Positions 45,172-52,495 of a stretch of DNA of 52,495 bases are shown here, piece after piece. The stretch spans positions 1 to 52,495 of the forward strand of contig JAHEHE010000009.1 in the NCBI GenBank assembly GCA_024644725.1, written 5' to 3'. The translations under genes and the position numbers were made by a program. This DNA comes from Flavobacteriaceae bacterium. GTDB taxonomy: Bacteria > Bacteroidota > Bacteroidia > Flavobacteriales > Flavobacteriaceae. Every line of letters begins with the position of its first letter. The first letter of the stretch is position 1. Under the pieces are notes generated by a model. It saw nothing but the letters and a program-made list of their open reading frames with translations. It made no database searches and was not told where the DNA came from.

Positions 45172-46221
45172 ATGACACTGACATATTCCCGATATGATTT
45201 GAATTTCAAGGTTCCGGGAGGGACCTCAAGGGGTGTTCTCCGAACCAAGGAGACCTACTTTTTAAAAATTGAAGAAGAAGGGTCTGTCGGTATTGGGGAG
45301 GTGGGTTTGTTTCGCGGACTGAGCCATGACGACCGACCTGATTTTGAAACCCGGATGTCCTGGCTGGCCAGGAACATTGACCAAGGCAAGGAATGGTGCC
45401 TGGATCAACTTGACGAATATCCGTCTATCGCCTTCGGATTGGAACAGGCTTTTCTGTCCTTGGAGTCTTCAACGAGGTTTGAATTGTTTCCCTCTGATTT
45501 CACAAGAGGGACCGACTCCATTGACATCAATGGACTTGTATGGATGGGCGATAAAGATTATATGAAATCCCAGATTCACGAGAAGTTGAATTCCGGTTTT
45601 AATGTGATCAAGCTCAAGATAGGAGCCATCGACTTTAATACGGAGATGGAGCTGTTGGGGTCGATCCGAAAAAATTTCAGCGCCAAGGACATAGAATTAC
45701 GTGTGGATGCTAACGGAGCCTTTTCCCCTGAAGAGGCCATGGAGAAACTAAAACGGCTGTCAGATTATGACATACATTCCATCGAGCAACCCATCCGTCA
45801 GGGGCAATATGAACAGATGGCTGCCTTATGCGAATCGAGTCCTGTTCCGATTGCGCTGGACGAAGAATTGATAGGTTTGACAGAGTCCGGCAAAAGAGAA
45901 AGTTTGTTAACAAAACTAAATCCTCAGTATTTGATTTTCAAACCAAGCCTGATCGGTGGAATGAAGGTTTGCAACCACTGGATCGATCTTTGCGAGAAAT
46001 ACAACATTGGGTGGTGGATCACTTCGGCCTTGGAGAGCAACGTCGGTCTCAATGCGATTGCTCAATACACATACACGCTGAAGAATCCCATGCCCCAGGG
46101 ACTAGGCACTGGCGGACTTTTTACAAACAATATTGATTCGCCACTTGGAGTAAAGCAAGGAGCACTCTACCATGACCCCCTTATAAAATGGGGTGATACG
46201 GATCAATTGTTTGACGAATAA
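45172..46221 (+). CDS. menC: o-Succinylbenzoate synthase (enolase superfamily)
   Basis: A 349-residue enolase-superfamily enzyme, expected to dehydrate SHCHC to o-succinylbenzoate in menaquinone synthesis. Catalytic Lys pair KLKIG near residue 140, metal ligands Asp in RVDANGAF, Glu in SIEQPI and Asp in ALDEEL, and the second Lys in FKPSLIGG are all present. The family includes dipeptide epimerases, but the adjacent menE makes MenC the preferred reading. It is first in a run with a CPBP gene and menE. Confidence 0.92.
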   Translation: MTLTYSRYDLNFKVPGGTSRGVLRTKETYFLKIEEEGSVGIGEVGLFRGLSHDDRPDFETRMSWLARNIDQGKEWCLDQLDEYPSIAFGLEQAFLSLESSTRFELFPSDFTRGTDSIDINGLVWMGDKDYMKSQIHEKLNSGFNVIKLKIGAIDFNTEMELLGSIRKNFSAKDIELRVDANGAFSPEEAMEKLKRLSDYDIHSIEQPIRQGQYEQMAALCESSPVPIALDEELIGLTESGKRESLLTKLNPQYLIFKPSLIGGMKVCNHWIDLCEKYNIGWWITSALESNVGLNAIAQYTYTLKNPMPQGLGTGGLFTNNIDSPLGVKQGALYHDPLIKWGDTDQLFDE

Positions 46222-46251
46222 TGGTATTTTCGAAATAAATAATACGAATAC

Positions 46252-47211
46252 ATGAGCAAGACGGGCTTTATCGAAATGGCATTTGAGGGCCGAAACGAAT
46301 GGTGGAGGTACATAGCCACGCTTTTTCTGGTTTTTATGGGCTGGCAGTTCATTGGCGTGATCCCGCTTTTTGTCTTCTCGTACATGAAAGCTGACAGCCT
46401 CCAGGATTGGATCGATGCTGCAGAAAGTGCTTTTCTCGGGCTCGGGATCGATTCAAACTTGTACCTGCTCCTGATCATATTTTCATTTATCGGTGGCTTG
46501 GTTTTTCTCGTACTGGGCGTTCGTGCCATTCACCACAGGAGTCTGAAAAGCCTTGTCAGCTCAAGGAAAACCATAGATTGGAATCGTATCCTGTTTGGTT
46601 TTGCATTTTGGTTTCTGGTTTCGGTTATATTGATCTTTTTGGACTATTTGGCGCATCCGGATGACTTCCTGAATAATTTCAAACTGGTTCCCTTTGTTAT
46701 TCTGGTTGTTGTTTCGCTTGTTTTTATTCCGTTTCAAACTAGTTTTGAGGAACTCCTCTTCAGGGGATATCTCATGCAGGGAATTGGTTTGTTGTTCAAG
46801 AACGCGTGGGCCCCACTTTTTTTGACATCTGTCGGATTCGGACTGTTGCACGCCTTTAACCCGGAAGTGGAGAAGCTCGGCCCGATGATATTGCTGTACT
46901 ATATCGGAACGGGATTTCTTTTCGGAATTATCACCCTGATGGACCAGGGAACCGAACTCGCCCTGGGCATGCACGCGGCCAATAACATTGTAGCCGCAAT
47001 GATTGTAACTGTGGATTGGGCCGTTTTCCAAACGGATGCACTTCTGATCGATCAATCTGAGCCGTCCCTGGGCGTTGAGATGTTGCTCCCCTTGCTGATT
47101 GTTTATCCTTTAGCTGTATTTTTTCTGTCTCGGAAATACCGATGGAGAGATTGGAAACAGCGCCTGGCGGGTCGAATTGATAACCCGATTAACCCCTCAG
47201 AAGAAAGATGA
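46252..47211 (+). CDS. CPBP-family intramembrane glutamic endopeptidase
   Basis: A 319-residue membrane protein with about eight hydrophobic segments. The CPBP/Abi signature is present: FEELLFRGYLMQGI (EExxxR), then FGLLHAFNPE and GMHAANNIVA supplying the His and Asn of motifs 2-4. Family members cleave prenylated or other membrane proteins, or act in bacteriocin immunity; here the substrate is unknown. It lies 30 bases after menC and its last four bases overlap the menE start, so it is translationally coupled to menaquinone genes. Confidence 0.9.
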   Translation: MSKTGFIEMAFEGRNEWWRYIATLFLVFMGWQFIGVIPLFVFSYMKADSLQDWIDAAESAFLGLGIDSNLYLLLIIFSFIGGLVFLVLGVRAIHHRSLKSLVSSRKTIDWNRILFGFAFWFLVSVILIFLDYLAHPDDFLNNFKLVPFVILVVVSLVFIPFQTSFEELLFRGYLMQGIGLLFKNAWAPLFLTSVGFGLLHAFNPEVEKLGPMILLYYIGTGFLFGIITLMDQGTELALGMHAANNIVAAMIVTVDWAVFQTDALLIDQSEPSLGVEMLLPLLIVYPLAVFFLSRKYRWRDWKQRLAGRIDNPINPSEER

Positions 47212-48296
47212 ATCCATACGGAATCCATAGCAGTTTCACTTTTGACGGGCAGTCATTTGATTCGGAAGCCAAGTGGATCGAGTTCATGGATCAAAACTAT
47301 CCGCAGGGATCGGACTTGTTGCGATCCTGGTTCGCAAAGAACAAAATTCGAGTGAAAACTTCAGGTTCCACGGGTACGCCCAAAACAATTGCTTTCAAGG
47401 TTGAGCAGATGGCGGAGTCCGCCCTGGCGACAGGTCGGTTTTTTGATATGGGTGAAGGCACAAGAGCGCTGCTTTGCCTTCCTTTGGATTACATTGCAGG
47501 AAAAATGATGCTTATACGAGCCATGACCCTGGGATGGCAGCTGGAAGGCATCGAGCCCGTGATTCACCTGGATCTTGCGAATAAGGGAAACTATAATTTC
47601 GCAGCCATGATCCCCATGCAACTGGAAAGCAATTTAAAATACCTGGACAGAATTGAGAACCTAATCGTCGGAGGGGCTCCCGTCAGCTGGAGATTACAGG
47701 AAAGAATCAAATCCTTGCCAACAAGAATCTATGCTACGTATGGGATGACCGAAACCATCACACATATTGCCGTAAAACCCCTCAATCGTAGTGCGAGACA
47801 AAAGACTCTTCCAGGAAACCAACCTCTTTCAAATGAAGGTTATACAGGTTTGCCGGGGGTGTCCTTTGATAAAGACGAACGTGGTTGCCTGGTAGTGCGA
47901 TGCCCCAGGATATCCGATAATGACATAATTACCAACGACTTGGTCGAATTGACCTCTGGGAATAGCTTCATATGGCTGGGCCGTGTCGACAACGTTATTA
48001 ATTCAGGAGGGTTGAAACTGATGCCGGAGACCATTGAGAAGAAATTTTCAAGATGCTTCTCTGGCCGATTCTTCGCTGCCGGCCTTCCGGACCCTGAACT
48101 GGGCGAGCGACTGATCTTAGTGGTTGAGGGTCAACCCGAAATAGGGCTAATGAATCGCTTGAAAACCTGTCAGGCACAATCCAAGGGTGAAATCACGAAA
48201 AACGAAATCCCCAAAGAAATTGTCTTTCTTGCGAAATTTGCAGAGACAGATTCAGGAAAGATCAATCGGAAAATGACCCTGGATCTAATTGACTAG
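47208..48296 (+). CDS. menE: o-Succinylbenzoate-CoA ligase (short AMP-forming type)
   Basis: A 362-residue AMP-forming ligase that activates o-succinylbenzoate to its CoA thioester. The AMP motif is TSGSTGTPKTIAFK (about 51-64), with ATYGMTETITHIAVK in the middle and a short C-terminal domain ending in TDSGKINRKMTLD with the catalytic Lys. It is about 90 residues shorter than E. coli MenE, mainly in the N-terminal part, as usual for Bacteroidota. It overlaps the CPBP stop by 4 bases and converges with the next gene. Confidence 0.92.
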   Translation: MNPYGIHSSFTFDGQSFDSEAKWIEFMDQNYPQGSDLLRSWFAKNKIRVKTSGSTGTPKTIAFKVEQMAESALATGRFFDMGEGTRALLCLPLDYIAGKMMLIRAMTLGWQLEGIEPVIHLDLANKGNYNFAAMIPMQLESNLKYLDRIENLIVGGAPVSWRLQERIKSLPTRIYATYGMTETITHIAVKPLNRSARQKTLPGNQPLSNEGYTGLPGVSFDKDERGCLVVRCPRISDNDIITNDLVELTSGNSFIWLGRVDNVINSGGLKLMPETIEKKFSRCFSGRFFAAGLPDPELGERLILVVEGQPEIGLMNRLKTCQAQSKGEITKNEIPKEIVFLAKFAETDSGKINRKMTLDLID

Positions 48297-48300
48297 CGTA

Positions 48301-50040
48301 TTACTTCACCTCAATGAACTTTCTCAACGAGAGCGGCTTCCCTTGTTCGTTAAAGCCTTCGAGAACCACTTCGTAGCTTCCCTTGACATCAGAGGTGTAG
48401 AAAGTCATGGTTTCAGTCGACCCATCCAGCTTGAATTGGGGTTCCCACACCAATTGGGTTCGGTAATCCGGGATTCGTTTGTAACGCTCGGGATACCTGT
48501 AATCCTGGTCGAAATAGTCCTTGGCCAATTCGGGCCGAAAGAGCTTCGTATCCTTTTCTTTCAGTGCAGGCAGGCTCTCGATAAAATCTCCCTCGTAAGA
48601 CTCCATGGATATGATGCCTTCGAAAACTTCGGAGCCATAAAGGTATTGTTGGTTGATAACGCTGATTTTTTTGATCTTTGAAGCCTTAGCTTCAACTACC
48701 GTATTGTGATCCTGGATGAAAAGACCGTCGATCAGCAGCAGTGAATTCAGCCCGGTTTCAACATCGTCGTCGTACACCCGTACATGGATAAATTGCTTTC
48801 CTTTGCGCTGGCGGGTTGACGCCTGCTCGATCACCTCAATAATCGTCTCTTTGATTGTGGGGAAACGGGTGTAGTCATCGAGATAATACTCATGACTTGG
48901 CGTGTGGAAGAAAGGAGGGAAGTCCTCTATTTTTCTGATGCTGTCAATCCGATTCTCAGCATATGCATTTTGAATTTGGTTCTGTACACTCTGTTCGAGA
49001 ATGAACGCTTCCATAGTGTCGTCCAGGACAAAGTCGCTAAAGGTCAGATTAGAATAATCGGGAGATTCAAATTCATCCATCTCAATTCGGAAAGCATCTC
49101 GGTCCTCTCCGATCACCTGGATCAAAGCCTGCTCATTGGTGTAGGACTCATCCACATTAAAAAAGAACGTTCCGTTTTCTCTTGTACTCGATATCTTAAA
49201 TAGATAGTTGGTAGCCGGGATTGACAGTGCCACCCTGCGATTCGGTACTTTTTCATCTGTATCGATGCGGAATACAGTTCCCGTCAACAACTCACCTCTC
49301 AATTCCGGAAGAGTCATAGTGTTTTGACTGGAGACTTTGATCGATTCTGTATTGCCTTTCAGGCTTTCTGCAAAAGCGTTTGATGTTTCTCTTTGTGGAA
49401 CCGGTAACTTAGCGATAGTCTTTCGCACAGACAGTGAATAGTCTCCGTGCCAGTCGGAGGGAACGCTATTGATCGTCAAAGCAATCTGCTCCCGGTTACC
49501 AGTGGTTTGAGGATTTAACTGAAACTCGATTGCAGCAGGATCGCTGGGTAAATTGACCGCAGTGTTCGCGTTCGCACCATTAGACCGTGTGCTGTCTGAA
49601 GCCGATCGCATGAGACCGCTTTGGTTGTTCTGGAAGGGATTTATGACAACGACGTCATTTTGAAAAAAGTCTTCGACTTCGCCGTTTTGCATCCACCGGG
49701 TGAAAGCAACGAGTTTGTAATTCCCTGACGGTACAGAGGTAGGAACAAAAAAATCACCTGCCCCGGATCCTTTCTCCAAACGGACTTTATGGCTGAATAC
49801 TACTTGACCATCTTTGCCCACGAGCTCCACGTAGGCGACCTTGCTCATATCGGACAAGGCTCCTGTTTCACTGTTCAGACAATACAGTTTGTAATACAGG
49901 TATTCCCCACTCATCAGCAAAGTCGTGTTCTGATGAAGGTAAATCCTCTCTTCTGGCATCAAAAACTCTTCTGGCGCAGATTGTCCGTGAACGAGGTTCA
50001 CTGTAAAAATCAAAAGGAGAATATAGAGGTTTTTTTTCAT
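48301..50040 (-). CDS. Large exported beta-rich protein, MG2-like, of unknown function
   Basis: A 579-residue protein with a signal peptide (LLLIFTVNLVHGQ). The N-terminal 120 residues (IYLHQNTTLLMSGEYLYYKLYCLNSETG, PSGNYKLVAFTRWMQNG) resemble macroglobulin MG2 domains seen in Bacteroidota surface proteins. The middle is beta-rich with a GTVFRIDTDEKVPNRRVALSIP stretch like a carboxypeptidase-regulatory domain. A later part (QFIHVRVYDDDVETGLNSLLLIDGLFIQDHNTV, KISVINQQYLYGSEVFEGIISM) looks like a divergent TonB-plug remnant. It ends in another beta domain (WEPQFKLDGS). The two DUF4249 genes lie directly upstream (33-base gap), so it is probably part of a TonB-linked surface complex. Confidence 0.75.
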   Translation of the reverse strand: MKKNLYILLLIFTVNLVHGQSAPEEFLMPEERIYLHQNTTLLMSGEYLYYKLYCLNSETGALSDMSKVAYVELVGKDGQVVFSHKVRLEKGSGAGDFFVPTSVPSGNYKLVAFTRWMQNGEVEDFFQNDVVVINPFQNNQSGLMRSASDSTRSNGANANTAVNLPSDPAAIEFQLNPQTTGNREQIALTINSVPSDWHGDYSLSVRKTIAKLPVPQRETSNAFAESLKGNTESIKVSSQNTMTLPELRGELLTGTVFRIDTDEKVPNRRVALSIPATNYLFKISSTRENGTFFFNVDESYTNEQALIQVIGEDRDAFRIEMDEFESPDYSNLTFSDFVLDDTMEAFILEQSVQNQIQNAYAENRIDSIRKIEDFPPFFHTPSHEYYLDDYTRFPTIKETIIEVIEQASTRQRKGKQFIHVRVYDDDVETGLNSLLLIDGLFIQDHNTVVEAKASKIKKISVINQQYLYGSEVFEGIISMESYEGDFIESLPALKEKDTKLFRPELAKDYFDQDYRYPERYKRIPDYRTQLVWEPQFKLDGSTETMTFYTSDVKGSYEVVLEGFNEQGKPLSLRKFIEVK

Positions 50041-50073
50041 GACATGGGTTTTGTTTGGATCATTCCGTAAGCT

Positions 50074-51288
50074 TTATTCTTCCCAAAACTCGGGTGGTTC
50101 ACTTGTGCCGAGTGCGGTGCAATCACCACAGGCCCTAGGCACGGTTATAAAGGGTCCCTCCAGCTGCCCCTGATTCAAATTTTCTTCGAGGTATTTGACC
50201 AGGCCTGCCTCGATGGCGTCAAAGAGCGGGAATGTCGGTGGAACTGCCTGTGACACAATGGGAGGCGCAGCACGTCCACATTCAATGAAATACGGAGGAA
50301 GTGGTTCATCCGGGAAGAAATCTTCGTAATTGAAATAGAGTCTTTTTTCTGTGACCGCTGAGACTTGAAAGAAACCAAGCACCTTTTCATTTCTGTCCTG
50401 GTTAGAACGAATGTTGCTGCTGATGAACCCCGGTTGAATCTGAGCCAACGTATTGTCGCTTCCAGAGAGTTGATTCAGGATGTCGTAATACGTGTATGCT
50501 TCCAAGGATTGAACGTACTGTTTTACCAGAATACTGTAACGGTGGCTGATCACCGGGTCTTCCGCTGAAATGTTCCGTACCGAGAACCCGGATACACGGT
50601 CCTCAGACAGATTTGTGGTCGAGGTGACGATGATGCTGTTCGAATTAACCGTGTTGTAGCACGTTTTTTCCTCAAGAGGCCTAATCGCATCCGGTGAAAT
50701 GGAATCTTGCCTGTATACTACGAAATCTTCCCTTGTCCAGTCTGGGGCAATGATCTTGTAGCTCTCTTCGTATTCATAGCGATAGTAATTCGATTGCCGC
50801 GTCGGATCATAACTGTCGACCAAAATAGCCATGATCTCATTCCCTATGCTATTCACTTGTCGTTCTGCCGTAAGATTATCTATAGGTACTGAGTTGGTCA
50901 ACTGAACTTTCGGAGATTGATAGGATCGACCTCCATTCGTTGTCACAAAAAGTTGATAGTCAGATCCGCTTTCAGCGGCAAATTCATTTTCGGATTTGTA
51001 TACACCCGGGCTGTCTTCGATGAACAAGATGCTCTCTCCGTCATTGACAACCACGCGAACCTCTGCGTTTTGCTCGGGAATCGGTCCCTTGGTTTCAAAC
51101 TCATACGTTCGGGATAATAAGAATTCCTGTATCTTCTTTTCATCTGTCAGCGTAGCCTCGATGACGATCACGTCCTCAAACTTGAATTCTTCATCGACGT
51201 CTATCTCTTCAACACATGACAGTGCAACGAGCGCAACAAGCAGCGAGGTTATCCAATGACTTATTGATATGTTTCTTTTCATATTCAT
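50074..51288 (-). CDS. DUF4249-family lipoprotein, tandem paralogue 2
   Basis: A 404-residue outer-membrane lipoprotein with lipobox ALSC at Cys25 (or Cys23 if the ATG two codons later is used), followed by VEEIDVDEEFKFEDVIVIEATLTDEKK. It has Ig-like beta-rich character and a C-terminal GDCTALGTSEPPEFWEE. It is strongly similar along its whole length to the neighbouring upstream gene (for example DSYDPTR.SNYYRYEYEE.YKIIAP), so the pair arose by tandem duplication. Stop-to-start spacing is 2 bases, indicating coupled translation. Function unknown; such proteins accompany TonB receptors. Confidence 0.8.
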   Translation of the reverse strand: MNMKRNISISHWITSLLVALVALSCVEEIDVDEEFKFEDVIVIEATLTDEKKIQEFLLSRTYEFETKGPIPEQNAEVRVVVNDGESILFIEDSPGVYKSENEFAAESGSDYQLFVTTNGGRSYQSPKVQLTNSVPIDNLTAERQVNSIGNEIMAILVDSYDPTRQSNYYRYEYEESYKIIAPDWTREDFVVYRQDSISPDAIRPLEEKTCYNTVNSNSIIVTSTTNLSEDRVSGFSVRNISAEDPVISHRYSILVKQYVQSLEAYTYYDILNQLSGSDNTLAQIQPGFISSNIRSNQDRNEKVLGFFQVSAVTEKRLYFNYEDFFPDEPLPPYFIECGRAAPPIVSQAVPPTFPLFDAIEAGLVKYLEENLNQGQLEGPFITVPRACGDCTALGTSEPPEFWEE

Positions 51289-51290
51289 TT

Positions 51291-52495
51291 TTATTCAATC
51301 CAAAATTCCGGCGGATCCGTCTGACCAAGAGCAGTACAGTCTCCACAAGGGGTCGGAACCACGTCAAAGGGCCCCACGTTTTGTTCAGGAGGCTGATGAT
51401 CCTGAAAATATTTGACCAATCCGGCTTGTATCGCATCTTTCAATGGGGTTCCAGCCATTGTGGCTATAGGCGGAGCGGACAACCTGCAGCTTACAAAATA
51501 GGGAGGCAGGGGTTCCCCAGGGAAAAAATCCTCATAGTCCAGAAAGATTCTTTCTTCGGACACCGAGGATACATCAAAGTATCCCAGGACTTTTTCATCT
51601 CGATCTGTAGTCGAAAAAATATTACTCGCAATGAAACCAGGTTGAATCTGCGACAACGCGTTCCCGGTTGCTGAGAGTTGGTTCAACAGATCGTAGTAAC
51701 TGAAGGCCTCCAGTGACTGTACGTACTGTCGCACCAAGATGCTATAACGATGGCTTATGATCGGATTATCCGTCGAAATATTGCGAACGGGAAAACCCGA
51801 GACCCGATCCTCGGTCAACTGGGTGGTCGAAGTCTGTATGATGCTGTTCGAAATGTCCGTGTTGTAACACTCCAATTCATCTATGGATCTCGTTTCAAAA
51901 CCCGGAAATGCCAAATCATTCCCATATTCGTCCTGAAGAATAACAAACTCCTTATTCACCCAATTCGGAGCAATGATCTTATAGGTTTCTTCATACTCAT
52001 ATCGATAGTAGTTCGAAGTCCTTGTGGGATCGTAACTGTCTACTTTGATCGACAAGATCTCCGTTCCAATGCTGTTGAATTCACGACTGCCATAAACACG
52101 TTCAATCTGGGAGGTATTAGGCAATTGCACAGGTCGGGTTGTATAGGAGTCACCCGTCGAGGTGGTCACAAAGAGACGATAATCGACCCCGGGCTCTGCT
52201 TTAAACTCTTCTTCGGAGACATAGAGACCCGCTATGGTGTCACATTCAGAAAATGAATAAACTATGTTTTCATTTGCAGAGATACTTACTGTAGCATTGG
52301 ATTCAGGATTAGCTCCTTCATCTTCAAAGCGGTAGGATCGGCTCATGGCGATCATCTGCTCCTTTAATTCATCAGTGATATTGGCCTCGATGACCAGGGC
52401 ATCTTCAAAATTGACTTCCTCGATGATATCGATTTCCTCCACACAGCTGTACACCACCATCAGAAGGGCAGTGCAATAGCTACTATGTTGAGTGA
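51291..52495 (-). CDS. DUF4249-family lipoprotein, tandem paralogue 1 (5' end outside window)
   Basis: A DUF4249 lipoprotein of at least 400 residues. Reading from the window end, the frame is open with no stop before the lipobox VVYSC; hydrophobic residues (YCTALLM) precede it, so the true start and part of the signal peptide probably lie beyond 52495. A Met 4 residues before the Cys would give too short a signal peptide. The opening CVEEIDIIEEVNFEDALVIEANITDEL and the ending GDCTALGQTDPPEFWIE match the downstream paralogue closely. A TonB receptor is expected further upstream, outside the window. Confidence 0.8.
   Translation of the reverse strand, partial: TQHSSYCTALLMVVYSCVEEIDIIEEVNFEDALVIEANITDELKEQMIAMSRSYRFEDEGANPESNATVSISANENIVYSFSECDTIAGLYVSEEEFKAEPGVDYRLFVTTSTGDSYTTRPVQLPNTSQIERVYGSREFNSIGTEILSIKVDSYDPTRTSNYYRYEYEETYKIIAPNWVNKEFVILQDEYGNDLAFPGFETRSIDELECYNTDISNSIIQTSTTQLTEDRVSGFPVRNISTDNPIISHRYSILVRQYVQSLEAFSYYDLLNQLSATGNALSQIQPGFIASNIFSTTDRDEKVLGYFDVSSVSEERIFLDYEDFFPGEPLPPYFVSCRLSAPPIATMAGTPLKDAIQAGLVKYFQDHQPPEQNVGPFDVVPTPCGDCTALGQTDPPEFWIE

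Overview
The window looks like ordinary chromosome from a member of the Bacteroidota, most likely class Flavobacteriia. Three kinds of evidence point there. Promoter-like sequences follow the Bacteroidota pattern TTG-N19-TAnnTTTG, for example at 12250-12279 and 26696-26725. Families typical of the phylum are present: SusC-like TonB receptors paired with DUF4249 lipoproteins, GH97, the Bacteroidota form of LptD, the NagB-LmbE fusion and a menaquinone pathway. Genes are tightly packed, and three (lptD, the MCE gene and menA) appear to start with TTG. No phage, insertion sequence, CRISPR array or rRNA was seen. One tRNA gene is present. No stretch above 300 bases lacks a gene.

Layout. Positions 1-5.2 kb hold amino-sugar catabolism: a NagB-like deaminase fused to an LmbE/PIG-L domain, a secreted GH20 hexosaminidase and an SMP-30-like lipoprotein. 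Positions 5.3-9.7 kb hold central carbon metabolism: ATP-type phosphofructokinase, GAPDH, a PPi-type phosphofructokinase and an HMG-CoA-lyase-like enzyme. Positions 9.6-12.2 kb (minus strand) hold a polyphosphate glucokinase with a lipoprotein, a small envelope protein and an ICMT-like methyltransferase. Positions 12.3-16.1 kb hold a FecA-like TonB receptor, whose promoter is bracketed by twin operator-like repeats, and guaB. Positions 16.1-23.9 kb hold a DEAD-box helicase, a cysteine-less thioredoxin-fold lipoprotein, an asymmetric ABC-F ATPase, xerD, aroQ, a BadF-type kinase and ridA.

Positions 24.0-34.7 kb form an envelope block: lptD diverges from an amidase-MCE-FeS-FeS-SPOR-menA run, followed by a metallo-hydrolase, an SRPBCC protein and a TetR regulator. 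Positions 34.8-38.8 kb hold a SulP transporter and an unusual protein combining VWA, carboxypeptidase-regulatory, barrel-less TonB plug, TPR and DUF2135-like regions. Positions 38.8-42.2 kb hold a TonB receptor/DUF4249 pair and tRNA-Arg(CCU). Positions 42.4-48.3 kb hold GH97, a DUF4468-like protein and a menC-CPBP-menE operon. Positions 48.3-52.5 kb (minus strand) hold a large exported protein and two tandem DUF4249 paralogues, the first of which is cut by the window end.

The genes suggest an aerobic or microaerobic heterotroph that degrades glycans (GlcNAc-containing and alpha-linked). Glycolysis appears to allow reversible PPi-dependent flux, and respiration uses menaquinone. The most interesting signals are the paired operators around the FecA-like promoter, the VWA/plug/DUF2135 protein, the ABC-F with one apparently dead composite ATP site, the redox-dead thioredoxin fold, and the NagB domain that lacks a ring-opening Asp. 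I found no self-contained new defence or mobile system.
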